Origin: Neiella holothuriorum
GTDB taxonomy: Bacteria; Pseudomonadota; Gammaproteobacteria; Enterobacterales; Neiellaceae
Reading direction: 5' to 3'
Assembly: GCF_019457915.1 (NCBI RefSeq)
Contig: NZ_JAHZSS010000017.1
Span: 37,982 to 101,981 of the forward strand
DNA length: 64,000 nt
Position numbers and translations under genes: made by a program. Below are positions 9,411 to 18,344 of this stretch, in pieces; the stretch's first letter is position 1; each line of letters starts with the position of its first letter. The notes under the pieces are model-generated. The model had not been told where the DNA came from. It did not search any database and saw nothing but the letters and a program-made list of their open reading frames with translations.

Positions 9411-9484
9411 AAAAATCCTGCATGTTGCTAACCGATCGAAGTCCGTTTCAGACAATAAGATGTGTATCCAGAGGAGAGTTAACC

Positions 9485-10057
9485 ATGACGACATCAATGC
9501 AGAACAACCCAAAGCACCAGTCAAAACAGTGGTCTAAAGCTGGATTACTTTTATTGGCAGTCGGCTCAACCTTATTGTCTGGCTGTAGTTCATTGGGTCT
9601 TGGGAGTAGTGAATATGGATGCCCAGGTATGCCTGACGGTGTGCGCTGTTTATCCGCTCGTGAAGTCTATGAGCTTACCAGTAATGGCGCTGCACCCAAG
9701 ACGATTGATGCTGTGGCGACTCGAATTGGTTCTCCCTCTGGGTATTCACAATCTGATTTAGAGACAGGACTGCTGAGCCATCCAGCATTACCTGAGACGC
9801 AGCAATCTGCACCTATTCGCATTCCTTCAAGGGTGATGCGAATTTGGATTGCGCCTTGGGAGGATGACCGTGGAGATCTGAATTTATCCAGCTACGTGTT
9901 TACCGAAATTGAACCGCGCCGGTGGGATATTGGGGTGTCAGCACCTCGAATGGTTTCGCCTGTGCTACGTCCACTTCAGACTCAGAGCGATTCAACCTCA
10001 GCGGGAGCTGATGGTAAGCGCGATAACTTGAGTATCTACGGAGAAACTAACGAATGA
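9485..10057 (+). CDS. traV: TraV outer-membrane lipoprotein
   Basis: 190 residues. The lipobox LLSGC lies near residue 34 after a hydrophobic segment (AGLLLLAVGSTLLSGC), so the protein should be lipidated and anchored in the outer membrane as in F TraV. Further conserved cysteines (YGCPGMPDGVRCLSAREVYE) follow. ATG 9485 has a strong GAGGAG at 9471-9476. An upstream in-frame ATG at 9407, overlapping the traB stop, would add 26 residues before the signal and is less likely. Confidence 0.88.
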   Translation: MTTSMQNNPKHQSKQWSKAGLLLLAVGSTLLSGCSSLGLGSSEYGCPGMPDGVRCLSAREVYELTSNGAAPKTIDAVATRIGSPSGYSQSDLETGLLSHPALPETQQSAPIRIPSRVMRIWIAPWEDDRGDLNLSSYVFTEIEPRRWDIGVSAPRMVSPVLRPLQTQSDSTSAGADGKRDNLSIYGETNE

Positions 10058-10440
10058 CAAATGCAGTTCGCACCATTCAAACTCAGCGCCTAATGACCAT
10101 TAGTGCGCTTGGTTTGATGGCGTTAATGATTTCGGAGCCCTCATTTGCGGGCACCGGTGGTGATGCTTTCACTGATGTGTGGGATACCCTAAAAGACTGG
10201 ACCCAAGGTACATTGGGACGGATCGTAGCGGGAGCCATGGTTCTGGTGGGTATTGTGGGCGGTATCGCTCGCCAAAGCTTGATGGCTTTTGCCTTGGGCA
10301 TTGGTGGCGGTATGGGTCTCTACAATACGCCAACAGTCGTTGAAAGTGTTATGTCTGCAACTTTACCTGTTGTTGCCAGCACTCAAGAAGTCATTGGCAC
10401 AACAGTTCCAGCAATCAGCGCCGTCTTACTGGGCACCTGA
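10054..10440 (+). CDS. traA: TraA conjugative pilin precursor
   Basis: 128-aa pilin. A long leader (LMTISALGLMALMISEPSFAG) ends at a likely SFA-G cleavage site, leaving a small mature pilin with two hydrophobic segments (GRIVAGAMVLVGIVGGIA and LMAFALGIGGGMGLY), typical of F-type pilins. It overlaps the traV stop by 4 bp. A diverged copy of its last 98 bp recurs at 12537-12634. Confidence 0.92.
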   Translation: MTNAVRTIQTQRLMTISALGLMALMISEPSFAGTGGDAFTDVWDTLKDWTQGTLGRIVAGAMVLVGIVGGIARQSLMAFALGIGGGMGLYNTPTVVESVMSATLPVVASTQEVIGTTVPAISAVLLGT

Positions 10441-10482
10441 ATGTGAGCCATATTAGGCAGTTCACTTAAGGCAATCAAACTT

Positions 10483-10529
10483 AGGTCTACACAACATCGG
10501 GTTATTGGTGATGTTGTGTAGACCTTTTC
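10483..10529 (+). terminator. Strong inverted repeat downstream of traA
   Basis: AGGTCTACACAACATC (10483-10498) pairs perfectly with 10510-10525 (16 bp) around an 11-nt loop, followed by TTTT. It probably ends the traLEKBVA transcript at the border of hotspot HS2. Confidence 0.75.
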
Positions 10530-10571
10530 ATTTCAGCGACGCCACATTAACGAACTTGGTTTACATTATTT

Positions 10572-10585
10572 GGTATATTAATACC
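10572..10585. promoter_or_regulatory. Palindrome in the mosAT promoter region
   Basis: GGTAT-ATTA-ATACC lies 76-89 bp before the chosen mosA start in an AT-rich stretch. Such a site would suit autorepression by the antitoxin, which carries an N-terminal winged-helix domain in this family. No binding evidence is visible. Confidence 0.35.
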
Positions 10586-10660
10586 TAAAGTGTTAAAATT
10601 CCTATCGTAATAAACTATATGGTTTATACTGTTCGTGATATTCACACTTGGGGTGTTAAA

Positions 10661-11437
10661 ATGTCATCTAAAATAAACTGGCTTGTTGCTCATACTTCTC
10701 CTGGTGCGCTAGTACTTCAGCAATGGCTGACTGAAAACGGCGTGAGCTACTCGTTGGCTCAAAAGTACGCGCAGAACGGTTGGCTGAAGAAGCTTAGTTC
10801 TGGTGTGTACTATCGTCCAAATGCGCAGGGCGATATAAAGCCAACTTGGGTTGATGCCATTCAAGCATTGGATGTGCAATTGGGCGTTTCAGTTCATTTG
10901 GCTGGATTGAGCAGCTTAACTCACCAAGGACTGAGTCACTATTTACAGCTGAACAAAGAGCAAGTTTGGGTTTGCGTTAAAAACAAGTCGTCCTTACCGA
11001 AATGGTTTCGTGAATTCCCTTATCAGAATTGGTTTTACTGTGGAAACCATAAGCTTGAAGTGAATCCCGAGAAAGATTTGAAAAGGATCACGGTTAAAGA
11101 GAAAGAACTCACTGTCAGCTGTGCAGAACTTGCTGCCTATGAAGTGGTAGATGCGATTGGAAAGCTGATTTCATTTGAGCATGTCGCAGAATTATTTCAG
11201 GGTTTAGTCAATCTTAGCCCTAGAAAAGTACAAGATATTCTTGAGCGAAGCAGCTCTGTTCAGGCAAACCGAATATTTCTATTTCTGGGTCGATACTACG
11301 ATCACCAGTGGGTCAATCGCATAGATGAAACAAGAATTAAATTGGGTGCAGGAAAGCGGCAGGTTGTCGAAAAAGGACGTTTTGATGAGCGATATCAAAT
11401 CACAGTGCCAGAGATATTAAGCGTCAAAAGAGGTTAA
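10661..11437 (+). CDS. mosA: MosA-type antitoxin (AbiEi family)
   Basis: 258 residues from ATG 10661; an in-frame ATG at 10619 would add 14 residues. The N-terminal third (SPGALVLQQWLTENGVSYSL and then KYAQNGWLKKLSSGVYYRP) is a helix-turn-helix/winged-helix region characteristic of AbiEi-like antitoxins. The paired downstream nucleotidyltransferase and the position between traA and dsbC match MosA of SXT, which promotes ICE maintenance by counteracting MosT. The stop is 7 bp before mosT. Confidence 0.85.
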   Translation: MSSKINWLVAHTSPGALVLQQWLTENGVSYSLAQKYAQNGWLKKLSSGVYYRPNAQGDIKPTWVDAIQALDVQLGVSVHLAGLSSLTHQGLSHYLQLNKEQVWVCVKNKSSLPKWFREFPYQNWFYCGNHKLEVNPEKDLKRITVKEKELTVSCAELAAYEVVDAIGKLISFEHVAELFQGLVNLSPRKVQDILERSSSVQANRIFLFLGRYYDHQWVNRIDETRIKLGAGKRQVVEKGRFDERYQITVPEILSVKRG

Positions 11438-11444
11438 CAACATA

Positions 11445-12383
11445 ATGGATAAATATAGCCCATATTACAAACAGGTTTCCTTGCTCATAAGAATGCTTCC
11501 TGTGGTAGCAACAGAGACGGTTTTTGCACTTAAAGGTGGCACCGCGATTAATTTATTTGTGAGAGATTTTCCTCGGTTATCTGTAGATATTGATCTTGCT
11601 TATCTTCCACTTGAACCAAGAGATGAGGCTTTGATTAATGTCAGGGCTGCATTGCAGCGCATTACAGACAGAATCAATACTCAACCAGATATCAGAGCGG
11701 CATTTCAGGATAATAAAGCTGATGAACTGAGAATAGTTGTATCAAGTCCGGTTGCGACGATCAAAATTGAAGTGTCGCCCGTCGCCAGAGGTACATTGCA
11801 TAGTGCAGAAGTAATGCCAGTTCAAGAGTCTGTTGAAGACGAGTTTGGTTATGCTGAGATTCAGGTAGTCAGTCTTCCCGATCTGTATGGTGGGAAATTG
11901 TGTGCTGCAATGGATCGCCAACATCCTCGCGACTTATTTGATGTGCGTATGTTACTTGGCAGTGAAGGGATTTCGAGAGAGATTTTAGTGGGTTTTTTAA
12001 CCTATACATTAAGTCATCCCCGGCCTATTAATGAAGTCATGTCGCCAAACTGGCAGCCTCTGAATGAGAAATTTCAGGCAGAATTTGATGGAATGACTTT
12101 TGAAAAAGTTGAATGCGAAGACTTAGCCTCTGTTAGGCCTATCATGTTAATTGAACTGCAAAAACATTTCACAGAAAGGGATCATGCCTTCCTCATGTCA
12201 TTCAAAAGAGGGCAGCCTGACTGGGCATTGTTTGATTATCCTAGTGCAGCAGACTTGCCAGCGATTCGTTGGAAATTGCAGAACATTAACAAATTGGCAA
12301 AGAATCAAGCAAAACATCAAGAGCAATTAGATAAATTGAAGCAAGTACTTGATGATTGGCTTGTTAACGCAAACGCTGAGTAA
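11445..12383 (+). CDS. mosT: MosT-type toxin (AbiEii nucleotidyltransferase)
   Basis: 312 residues of the AbiEii/MosT nucleotidyltransferase family. The signature FALKGGTAINLFVRDFPRLS followed by VDIDLAYLPLE (about 28-60) supplies the GG-T and DxD catalytic residues. LPDLYGGKLCAAMDRQHPRD near 145-165 is the usual second motif. In SXT the MosT toxin is released when the element is lost. The gene follows mosA and ends at the first of two copies of the dsbC promoter repeat. Confidence 0.88.
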   Translation: MDKYSPYYKQVSLLIRMLPVVATETVFALKGGTAINLFVRDFPRLSVDIDLAYLPLEPRDEALINVRAALQRITDRINTQPDIRAAFQDNKADELRIVVSSPVATIKIEVSPVARGTLHSAEVMPVQESVEDEFGYAEIQVVSLPDLYGGKLCAAMDRQHPRDLFDVRMLLGSEGISREILVGFLTYTLSHPRPINEVMSPNWQPLNEKFQAEFDGMTFEKVECEDLASVRPIMLIELQKHFTERDHAFLMSFKRGQPDWALFDYPSAADLPAIRWKLQNINKLAKNQAKHQEQLDKLKQVLDDWLVNANAE

Positions 12384-12435
12384 TTCGTTTATAACAAACC
12401 TCAACGAGCTATAAGACCCCTAGTTAGTTTGCGAT

Positions 12436-12467
12436 TTCTTCAATCTATCTAACCGAGTCCACATAGG
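12436..12467 (+). repeat. Copy 1 of a 32-bp direct repeat (dsbC promoter element)
   Basis: TTCTTCAATCTATCTAACC begins a 32-bp stretch that recurs identically at 19856-19887 immediately upstream of dsbC. Here no gene follows it: 70 bp later comes a second traA tail. It marks the original right border of HS2 downstream of mosAT. Confidence 0.85.
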
Positions 12468-12536
12468 TGTAAAAAAACGGGCTCAGCTAAACCGGTTGGC
12501 TAGTAACGGCGCTTCTGTCATCGCTAGTAGGCGATA

Positions 12537-12634
12537 AAAGTGTTATGTCTGCAACCTTACCTGCTATTGCCAGTACTCAAGAAGTTATTGGCACAACCGT
12601 TCCAGCAATCAGCGACGTTTTACTGGACACCTGA
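12537..12634 (+). pseudogene. Duplicated, diverged 3' end of traA
   Basis: These 98 bp align without gaps to 10343-10440 of traA, including the stop codon, with 9 mismatches (about 91% identity). Most changes are synonymous; the two non-silent ones near the end give SDVLLDT for SAVLLGT. It has no start and cannot be made as a pilin. It is the left border of a second HS2 array acquired from a related ICE. Confidence 0.85.
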
Positions 12635-12641
12635 TAACAAT

Positions 12642-12678
12642 AAAAAACCCCAAGCGGCCAGATATCTGACGGCTTGGG
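12642..12678 (-). terminator. Intrinsic terminator reading leftward
   Basis: CCCAAGC (12649-12655) pairs with GCTTGGG (12672-12678). The A6 run at 12642-12647 becomes a U-tract on the reverse strand, so this stops leftward transcription although no reverse gene remains to its right. It may be a relic of earlier cargo. Confidence 0.5.
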
Positions 12679-12805
12679 CGTCATCCTACCCCGTACCCGT
12701 TTATCATGACGGCGTTTCAGTTATAAGTAGCCAAAGTAAAGTTGTTTGGGTTCTTTTCATTGTCTTGGCTTCATGAGAGTTATGTGATGTACAAAATGGT
12801 ACTTA

Positions 12806-12824
12806 TGGGTTATAAATTTACCCA
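12806..12824. promoter_or_regulatory. Candidate upstream activator site
   Basis: The inverted repeat TGGGT-N9-ACCCA ends about 85 bp before the -24 box of the putative sigma54 promoter, the usual distance for an enhancer bound by a sigma54 activator such as the product of 18345-19790. Only this one clear palindrome was found. Confidence 0.35.
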
Positions 12825-12907
12825 AAGGGTGTGAAAAATACCTTACTATAAAAACCTTTATTTGTTCGATGGTGCGCAATTAATAAGGCCTTTAAATCGA
12901 AGGTTGT

Positions 12908-12923
12908 TGGCACGATGCTTGAT
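12908..12923 (+). promoter_or_regulatory. Sigma54 (-24/-12) promoter of the helicase/PLD operon
   Basis: TGGCACG-ATGC-TTGAT matches the sigma54 consensus TGGCACG-N4-TTGCW at every position except A for C in the -12 box. It lies 39 bp upstream of the helicase start. The last gene of the operon encodes a sigma54 activator with an intact GAFTGA loop, which supports the call. Confidence 0.7.
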
Positions 12924-12961
12924 ATTTAGGATGAACAACTTATTCGATCAAAGGACGAAAC

Positions 12962-15691
12962 ATGGCGTTATTAAGATACGCAAACTTAGGAATTCACAGG
13001 CCAGACATCCTGCTTAGTAAAGCAGTGAGTGGTCTTGGTGACTTTTATAAGTATTTAGACACCACTCGAAAATACCTAGAAAGTACGAAGGCTGTTAAAG
13101 CGATAGCTTGGGAAAAGCTGGACGATGCTCAAAGTGGAGTATGGATACAATTAGTTGAGCCTGCCGATAACTGCGGTGATTTCGAAAAGAACTTAAAGCT
13201 CTTTTTAGATGAAAGTACCGACACGGTATACGAAGCAAGCCCCGCTAGATGGAAAGCCGTGGGTAGTGCCGCTAGAGAATGCCCAAATTGTAGAAGTCAC
13301 GGTAAACCTAAAATGGCTTATGCAACTGAGGAGCACGCGGACGAAATTGCGAGTGAATTAGGCAATGGGCTGTCGTCGTATGAGTGTCCAGACGGTTATG
13401 GTTGGCATTTGACTGGGAAATCACAAAGCAATGTTGGATTCAATAAATCCAACGCAATTTCAGTCCTGGACAGAAATGTAGAGAATGACAGCTTGTTATT
13501 GGATCGTTTACCTGACCACGACTATTTGGTTATTCGTCCAAACACATACCAGTTAAAGTGTCAAATTAATGCATTACAAAGCTTACAAGACACCCCTTCT
13601 ATTCACCATCTTCCGCTATTGAGGCTGTTTGAAGGTAAGGATCATGCTAAGTGGCCGAATGTTCCTTATGATGAGCACTTATTTAACGATGACTACTACG
13701 TTCTTACCGATGGAGCAAGAGAGGGAACATCTCAGCAGCGTGAGTTTGTAAATATTGCACTCAATACACCAGACTTTGCCTTCCTTGAAGGCCCCCCAGG
13801 ATCTGGCAAAACTACAGCCATTTGCGAACTGATTCTTCAATTAATAAAGCGAGGTAAGCGGATCTTACTTTGTGCATCAACACACGTTGCTGTTGACAAT
13901 GTTCTTGAACGAATGATGTCTGAAGAAAATATTTATCGTGACATGGTGTTACCTGTACGGATTGGAGATAAATCAAGCGTTTCTCAAAAGGCAAAGCCAT
14001 GGCAATTGGAAGAGTTTGTTAAAACTGAACGCACAAGATTGCTAAAACATCTTCAGCAACAACCGCACATTTCAGTTAGTCAGAAGTTACTTAAAAGTAA
14101 GGTCGGTGAAGGTAAACATATTGTTGAGCGTCTTGTTCTTGAAGCGGCGAATTTAGTTTGCGGGACAACTATTGGGTTGCTTCAGCATCCTGATATCAAA
14201 AATAAACAATCAACATCGCCAATCTTCGATGTGATGATTATTGATGAAGCATCAAAAACAACTTTTCAAGAGTTTTTGGTGCCAGCGGTACTTGCCAAGC
14301 GTTGGATCATGGTGGGAGACCCAAAACAGCTTTCACCTTATGTTGATGATGAAGCTACCGAAGTAAATTTGCAGCCATGTTTACAGGATAGTTATCAACG
14401 AGAAGCATGCGCAGATATTTTCTCTGCTCGACAAATCAATATTCAGAAACGAGAAGTATCCTTGGTTTGCACTGACGATGAAAAGACAATTGAATTTTAT
14501 CATCAGCAAGCAAAGTCCAAAAATGTATTGGTTGCATCATCTAAAGGTCCGAAGACAGATCTCCCTTACGCGTCAGTAGTCCTTGGTTCGTCAGCGTTCA
14601 TCGCTCAGAATGCTAATCACCTACCCCTGGATTTGACGACCATAAGGGGGCTGCCTGCGTTACCGGAAAAGTTAGAAATGCGACTTGCAGCGCATTCGAG
14701 ATTAACTCGTACAAAAATCAAGACCGAGTCCGATAGCTGGGAATCCCAGTTAGCGTGGCGACTGGCTCGTATGTACGAACAGCGCCTAAATACAGAATCT
14801 AACGGAAGTTCTAAAACTGTTAATAAGTTAGAGGAAGATATCAAAGCGCTACTACCATTTGACTCAGAAAAAGATACGTTCACTGCAATAGACAGGGTAC
14901 GTAGGATCGCACTGCCTTCTATCCTTGAATCATTACAAGTTGGATTTGAACGAACAGAGTATCAGAAACAAGGCACCGCTCTGTCTGATGGACTTCCAGC
15001 CAGTGTTTTGGAACAACGACAAATACGGCTTAGTTACCAGCACAGAATGCATCCAGACATTGCCGAGTTTTCCCGAGTACATATATACCATGAAAAAGCA
15101 CTGCAAAGTCCTGATGGCCAAGCTGAAAAGCGGGACTGGGGATACCGAAGCGGCTCACATCGTTGTATATGGCACGATGTTAAAGGTCGAAAAGGCAAAG
15201 AAGGTGAAATCACCGCTGAAGTAGAAGAAATATTAAAAGAATTAAGTCGCTTTGATTCTTGGGCAAAATCAAACCCAAATGTTGAGAAAAACCAACAAAA
15301 GCCTTGGGAAGTTGCTGTTTTGGCATTCTATCGGGCGCAAGAGCGAGCTATACGTCGAGCTTTACGAAAGTGGACGGGAAATCATCACGGAGTAAGGCAT
15401 TTCTATCGAGGTGAAAAATCCTCACCGTATATTGATATTCAAATATGTACCGTAGACCGTTTTCAGGGGCATGAGGCTGATTTTGTCATGCTTAGTTTCG
15501 CAAATAATCATCCCACGAGTTTTCTTGAAAGCCCAAATCGCTTGAATGTGGCAATAACGAGGGCCAAGCACCAGCTCATTGTGTACGGAAACCGCCCTGC
15601 AATGCAAAAGGCATCGGGTGTGTTAGGTACTTTTGCCAGCAATTCTTACTGGTCTACAACAATCGAGACTGAATCACAGGAGGCACTATGA
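12962..15691 (+). CDS. SF1 (Upf1/Dna2-like, COG1112-type) helicase
   Basis: 909-aa superfamily-1 helicase. The N-terminal 250 residues are unrecognised and include ECPNCRSHGKPKMAY. Walker A is EGPPGSGKTTAI near residue 277, motif II is MIIDEAS near 427, motif III is MVGDPKQLSPY near 450. The second RecA domain ends with ICTVDRFQGHEADFVML and NRLNVAITRAKHQLIVYGN, motifs V and VI. The region between, around 480-690, is a large insert. It is the first gene of a four-gene operon (ATGA overlap with the next). Helicases of this group paired with PLD nucleases occur in antiphage systems such as Mokosh; a defence role here is inferred. Confidence 0.85.
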   Translation: MALLRYANLGIHRPDILLSKAVSGLGDFYKYLDTTRKYLESTKAVKAIAWEKLDDAQSGVWIQLVEPADNCGDFEKNLKLFLDESTDTVYEASPARWKAVGSAARECPNCRSHGKPKMAYATEEHADEIASELGNGLSSYECPDGYGWHLTGKSQSNVGFNKSNAISVLDRNVENDSLLLDRLPDHDYLVIRPNTYQLKCQINALQSLQDTPSIHHLPLLRLFEGKDHAKWPNVPYDEHLFNDDYYVLTDGAREGTSQQREFVNIALNTPDFAFLEGPPGSGKTTAICELILQLIKRGKRILLCASTHVAVDNVLERMMSEENIYRDMVLPVRIGDKSSVSQKAKPWQLEEFVKTERTRLLKHLQQQPHISVSQKLLKSKVGEGKHIVERLVLEAANLVCGTTIGLLQHPDIKNKQSTSPIFDVMIIDEASKTTFQEFLVPAVLAKRWIMVGDPKQLSPYVDDEATEVNLQPCLQDSYQREACADIFSARQINIQKREVSLVCTDDEKTIEFYHQQAKSKNVLVASSKGPKTDLPYASVVLGSSAFIAQNANHLPLDLTTIRGLPALPEKLEMRLAAHSRLTRTKIKTESDSWESQLAWRLARMYEQRLNTESNGSSKTVNKLEEDIKALLPFDSEKDTFTAIDRVRRIALPSILESLQVGFERTEYQKQGTALSDGLPASVLEQRQIRLSYQHRMHPDIAEFSRVHIYHEKALQSPDGQAEKRDWGYRSGSHRCIWHDVKGRKGKEGEITAEVEEILKELSRFDSWAKSNPNVEKNQQKPWEVAVLAFYRAQERAIRRALRKWTGNHHGVRHFYRGEKSSPYIDIQICTVDRFQGHEADFVMLSFANNHPTSFLESPNRLNVAITRAKHQLIVYGNRPAMQKASGVLGTFASNSYWSTTIETESQEAL

Positions 15692-16797
15692 GCCAGGACA
15701 TCATACTAAAACGAGAAATTAAGACTGAAAGTTGGCTCATACAGGGTGAAATCGCGCTGGCAGATAGCCGTCCAGAAATTAACTGCGTGCTGCAATTCCT
15801 TCAAGATTATCCGAATGCGAGTTCTGCTGAGTGCTCCGAGCATTTATTTGGGGACAAAATCGGACGTCGTGTCGTTGCTGATAGGTTACTAAACATATGT
15901 CGATTATATGGGCTTGCTGAGTCTAATCGAGACCAATACAGGCTCACTGAATCAGGACTGATTGCTCTTGAGAAAGATCAAATCCTAGTGCCAGAAGATG
16001 GGTGTTGGAGCCTTTGCGTTTGTCATGAGCCTTTATTGCCTCATCCACTTCTTAGTATTGAAGCGCACACAGAGCCTAGTGCAGCGTCGATCGGACTTGG
16101 AAAAAACAGAAATGAGCTAAATGAAAGAGCAAAGCGACTAGTTGAGGTTCCTCAACTAGTCAAAGACGTTCGTGGACTAAAGGTTGAACCAATAGGTGGC
16201 GGTTCGGAAGTACGCGTTGATAAAATTGAACTCAAAGGTGAGCGCATCTCACCTCAAGGAAAACCGTATTACATCGAGTGGAATGTGACTGATGGCAATG
16301 TCGATGTGAAGCGCGGAAAGGATCTTATATTTTCACATCGGGTTGAACCAATCAGTCGTCAGCAAGTTTTGAAAGTACTTCTGCATTGTGAGGGCTTGCT
16401 TGAACAATGGGATGAGCAAACGGAAATCTTGTCAGTGGTTTTTGAAAATACTACTGAATCTGAGCGAATCAATATGAAGCGCGAGGTAAGTGTAAAAAGA
16501 CCATCTGTTCACAAGTTGGGCTCGTTTGATGCGATGAAGTTACACAATATTTCTATATCAGCATTGACTGAATTGGATGCTAAAAAGTGGGCTGAATGGA
16601 GATTAGAGAAAAATATCAATATGTATGCCACTAATAGCAAGTACCAAGTTTGGAGAGAAAAAGCACTCGAACCTTTTAAAAGTTGGAATTTCACACTACC
16701 TGATAGGGCTGAGTTGGCAAATCAGTTTTGGACTGAAGAAGACCAGCAAAATCAGCATACCTGGCATGTCATTGCAGCCCATGATTGGAACCTATAA
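15688..16797 (+). CDS. Defence-cassette protein with N-terminal winged-helix-like region
   Basis: 369 residues of no recognised family. The first 90 residues (INCVLQFLQDYPNASSAECS followed by RLLNICRLYGLAESNRDQYR and LTESGLIAL) look like a winged helix. A beta-rich middle (IELKGERISPQGKPYYIEWN) and a Trp-rich C-terminus (KKWAEWRLEKNINMY, FWTEEDQQNQHTWHV) follow. Its start overlaps the helicase stop as ATGA, so the two products are coupled and may act as a complex. Function unknown. Confidence 0.75.
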   Translation: MSQDIILKREIKTESWLIQGEIALADSRPEINCVLQFLQDYPNASSAECSEHLFGDKIGRRVVADRLLNICRLYGLAESNRDQYRLTESGLIALEKDQILVPEDGCWSLCVCHEPLLPHPLLSIEAHTEPSAASIGLGKNRNELNERAKRLVEVPQLVKDVRGLKVEPIGGGSEVRVDKIELKGERISPQGKPYYIEWNVTDGNVDVKRGKDLIFSHRVEPISRQQVLKVLLHCEGLLEQWDEQTEILSVVFENTTESERINMKREVSVKRPSVHKLGSFDAMKLHNISISALTELDAKKWAEWRLEKNINMYATNSKYQVWREKALEPFKSWNFTLPDRAELANQFWTEEDQQNQHTWHVIAAHDWNL

Positions 16798-16809
16798 GGA
16801 ATAATAGTG

Positions 16810-18342
16810 ATGAATCTAATTGAAAAGTTTACTAAGACTGAAACTAAGATTGTTGATCAATCAAATACCAAGTTGCCCCCTGTGCTTTTGCCTGTTTTAC
16901 CTAAACAGGTATCTGATCCGCAACCTATTAATAGCTCTTTGTTCTGCAATGAGCTGCAATCAAGAGTTGTCGAATTAATCGATAATGCTGAGCACTCGGT
17001 TATTCTTAGTACGTTTTTACTTGCTGATGAGAATGTCGAATCTGCTGTCCTAAAAGCTGCAAAGCGCAAAGTTCGTGTGTACATACTATTGGCATGTGAG
17101 ACTCGTCTTGATGGCGATGTGCCTGACGATGACTTTGGTAAGAAGTGTCTTGTGCAGCATAAGGAAATGTTAAACAAATTGTCTGGACATGTTCACTTTG
17201 CATCTGCGCCGCATTTCCACGCAAAAGCCGTTGTTATAGACGCATTACATGAAACTGGTAATGCTAAAGGGTTGCTTTTAACGGCAAACCTTACAGAAGA
17301 AGCACTTTTACGAAATGAAGAGCTGGGGGTCGCGCTTTCACGCCATCAAATAGCTGAGATCGTGAATGTGTTCCGTTGGGCAATCTTCGAGAGTGCGCAG
17401 CACCATATGACAAGCCGTGGTGAATTCTCAGCATATAAGTCGCCGGGCAATGTCAGATATCCAAGGGAATTAGCTGAAATACTGGTCACATCGAGTGAAG
17501 ACGCTCGAATTAGGGAACACGCATTAGCGTTGATCAATCAAGCGGAAAATGAACTCATCATATCGAGTTTTGGATGGCAAGAGGACCATCAGCTTGTAAA
17601 AGCAATATGTGAACGTGCGAAGTCGGGGCTAAAAGTCACCATTCTATCTCGCCAAAGACCCGCAGCCATGCCAGCGTTGTTGGCTATGAAACAGGCTGGT
17701 GCATCGGTGATGTGTTTTAAATGGCTACATGCCAAAGCGATTGTAGTAGATGGAATGCATGGCATGGTGATGTCGGCCAATTTTCAAGCGCATGGTATGG
17801 ATCAAGGCTTTGAGTTAGGCGTAAAACTCACCGGTACTCAGGTAAAAGAGCTGATGAACTGCTTAGATATGTTTTTAACTAATAGCCACAATGAATTGAG
17901 CATCGACATGAGTCTAGGGATGATTTCTGGTGGTTTTGAAGCTTGGGAAAATAATACATTCAAGAGGTACTCAGTCAGCGAAGTAGACATTGTTGAGTTA
18001 TCACCTATAAAAGCAGATTGTTTGTCTGATATGGATAAGCACCCAAAAATACCCAATGCAAACTGGCGGGAAAAAACATCGCACAAGATTGAGTATAAAT
18101 GGCGTATAGAGCCGCCAGTTATCACTAACGCCAGTCCAGAGTATTTCAAACCTTTAACGGCTAAGGATGAAACTTCTAAGAAGCAGGATTCAGGATCGCC
18201 TAGAGAGAGTTATGAGCCAAAGGTTGTTCGACTGACAAAAAAACAGTTAGCTATTACAGTTCGTCAAGAATACGAACTTGCCATGGCAAAAAGGCTGAAG
18301 CAAAGTGAATTGCCAAACGCCCGAATTGTATTGGAGGCGTAA
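16810..18342 (+). CDS. PLD-superfamily protein with two HKD motifs
   Basis: 510-aa phospholipase D/nuclease-like protein with two catalytic repeats. The first is FHAKAVVID with a downstream TANLTEEAL near residues 136-165; the second is WLHAKAIVVDGMHGMVMSAN near 308-330. Both have the H-x-K-x4-D spacing and following Asn of active PLD enzymes. The last 100 residues are charged and unrecognised. An in-frame GTG three bases upstream (16807) is an alternative start; AAGGA lies at 16796-16800. The partnership with the helicase suggests a nucleic-acid target. Confidence 0.82.
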   Translation: MNLIEKFTKTETKIVDQSNTKLPPVLLPVLPKQVSDPQPINSSLFCNELQSRVVELIDNAEHSVILSTFLLADENVESAVLKAAKRKVRVYILLACETRLDGDVPDDDFGKKCLVQHKEMLNKLSGHVHFASAPHFHAKAVVIDALHETGNAKGLLLTANLTEEALLRNEELGVALSRHQIAEIVNVFRWAIFESAQHHMTSRGEFSAYKSPGNVRYPRELAEILVTSSEDARIREHALALINQAENELIISSFGWQEDHQLVKAICERAKSGLKVTILSRQRPAAMPALLAMKQAGASVMCFKWLHAKAIVVDGMHGMVMSANFQAHGMDQGFELGVKLTGTQVKELMNCLDMFLTNSHNELSIDMSLGMISGGFEAWENNTFKRYSVSEVDIVELSPIKADCLSDMDKHPKIPNANWREKTSHKIEYKWRIEPPVITNASPEYFKPLTAKDETSKKQDSGSPRESYEPKVVRLTKKQLAITVRQEYELAMAKRLKQSELPNARIVLEA

Positions 18343-18344
18343 CT

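Noticed and set aside
12540..12776. 78-codon frame in the HS2 gap
   Set aside because: It reads the duplicated traA tail in the wrong frame and runs through a terminator, so it is not a gene.
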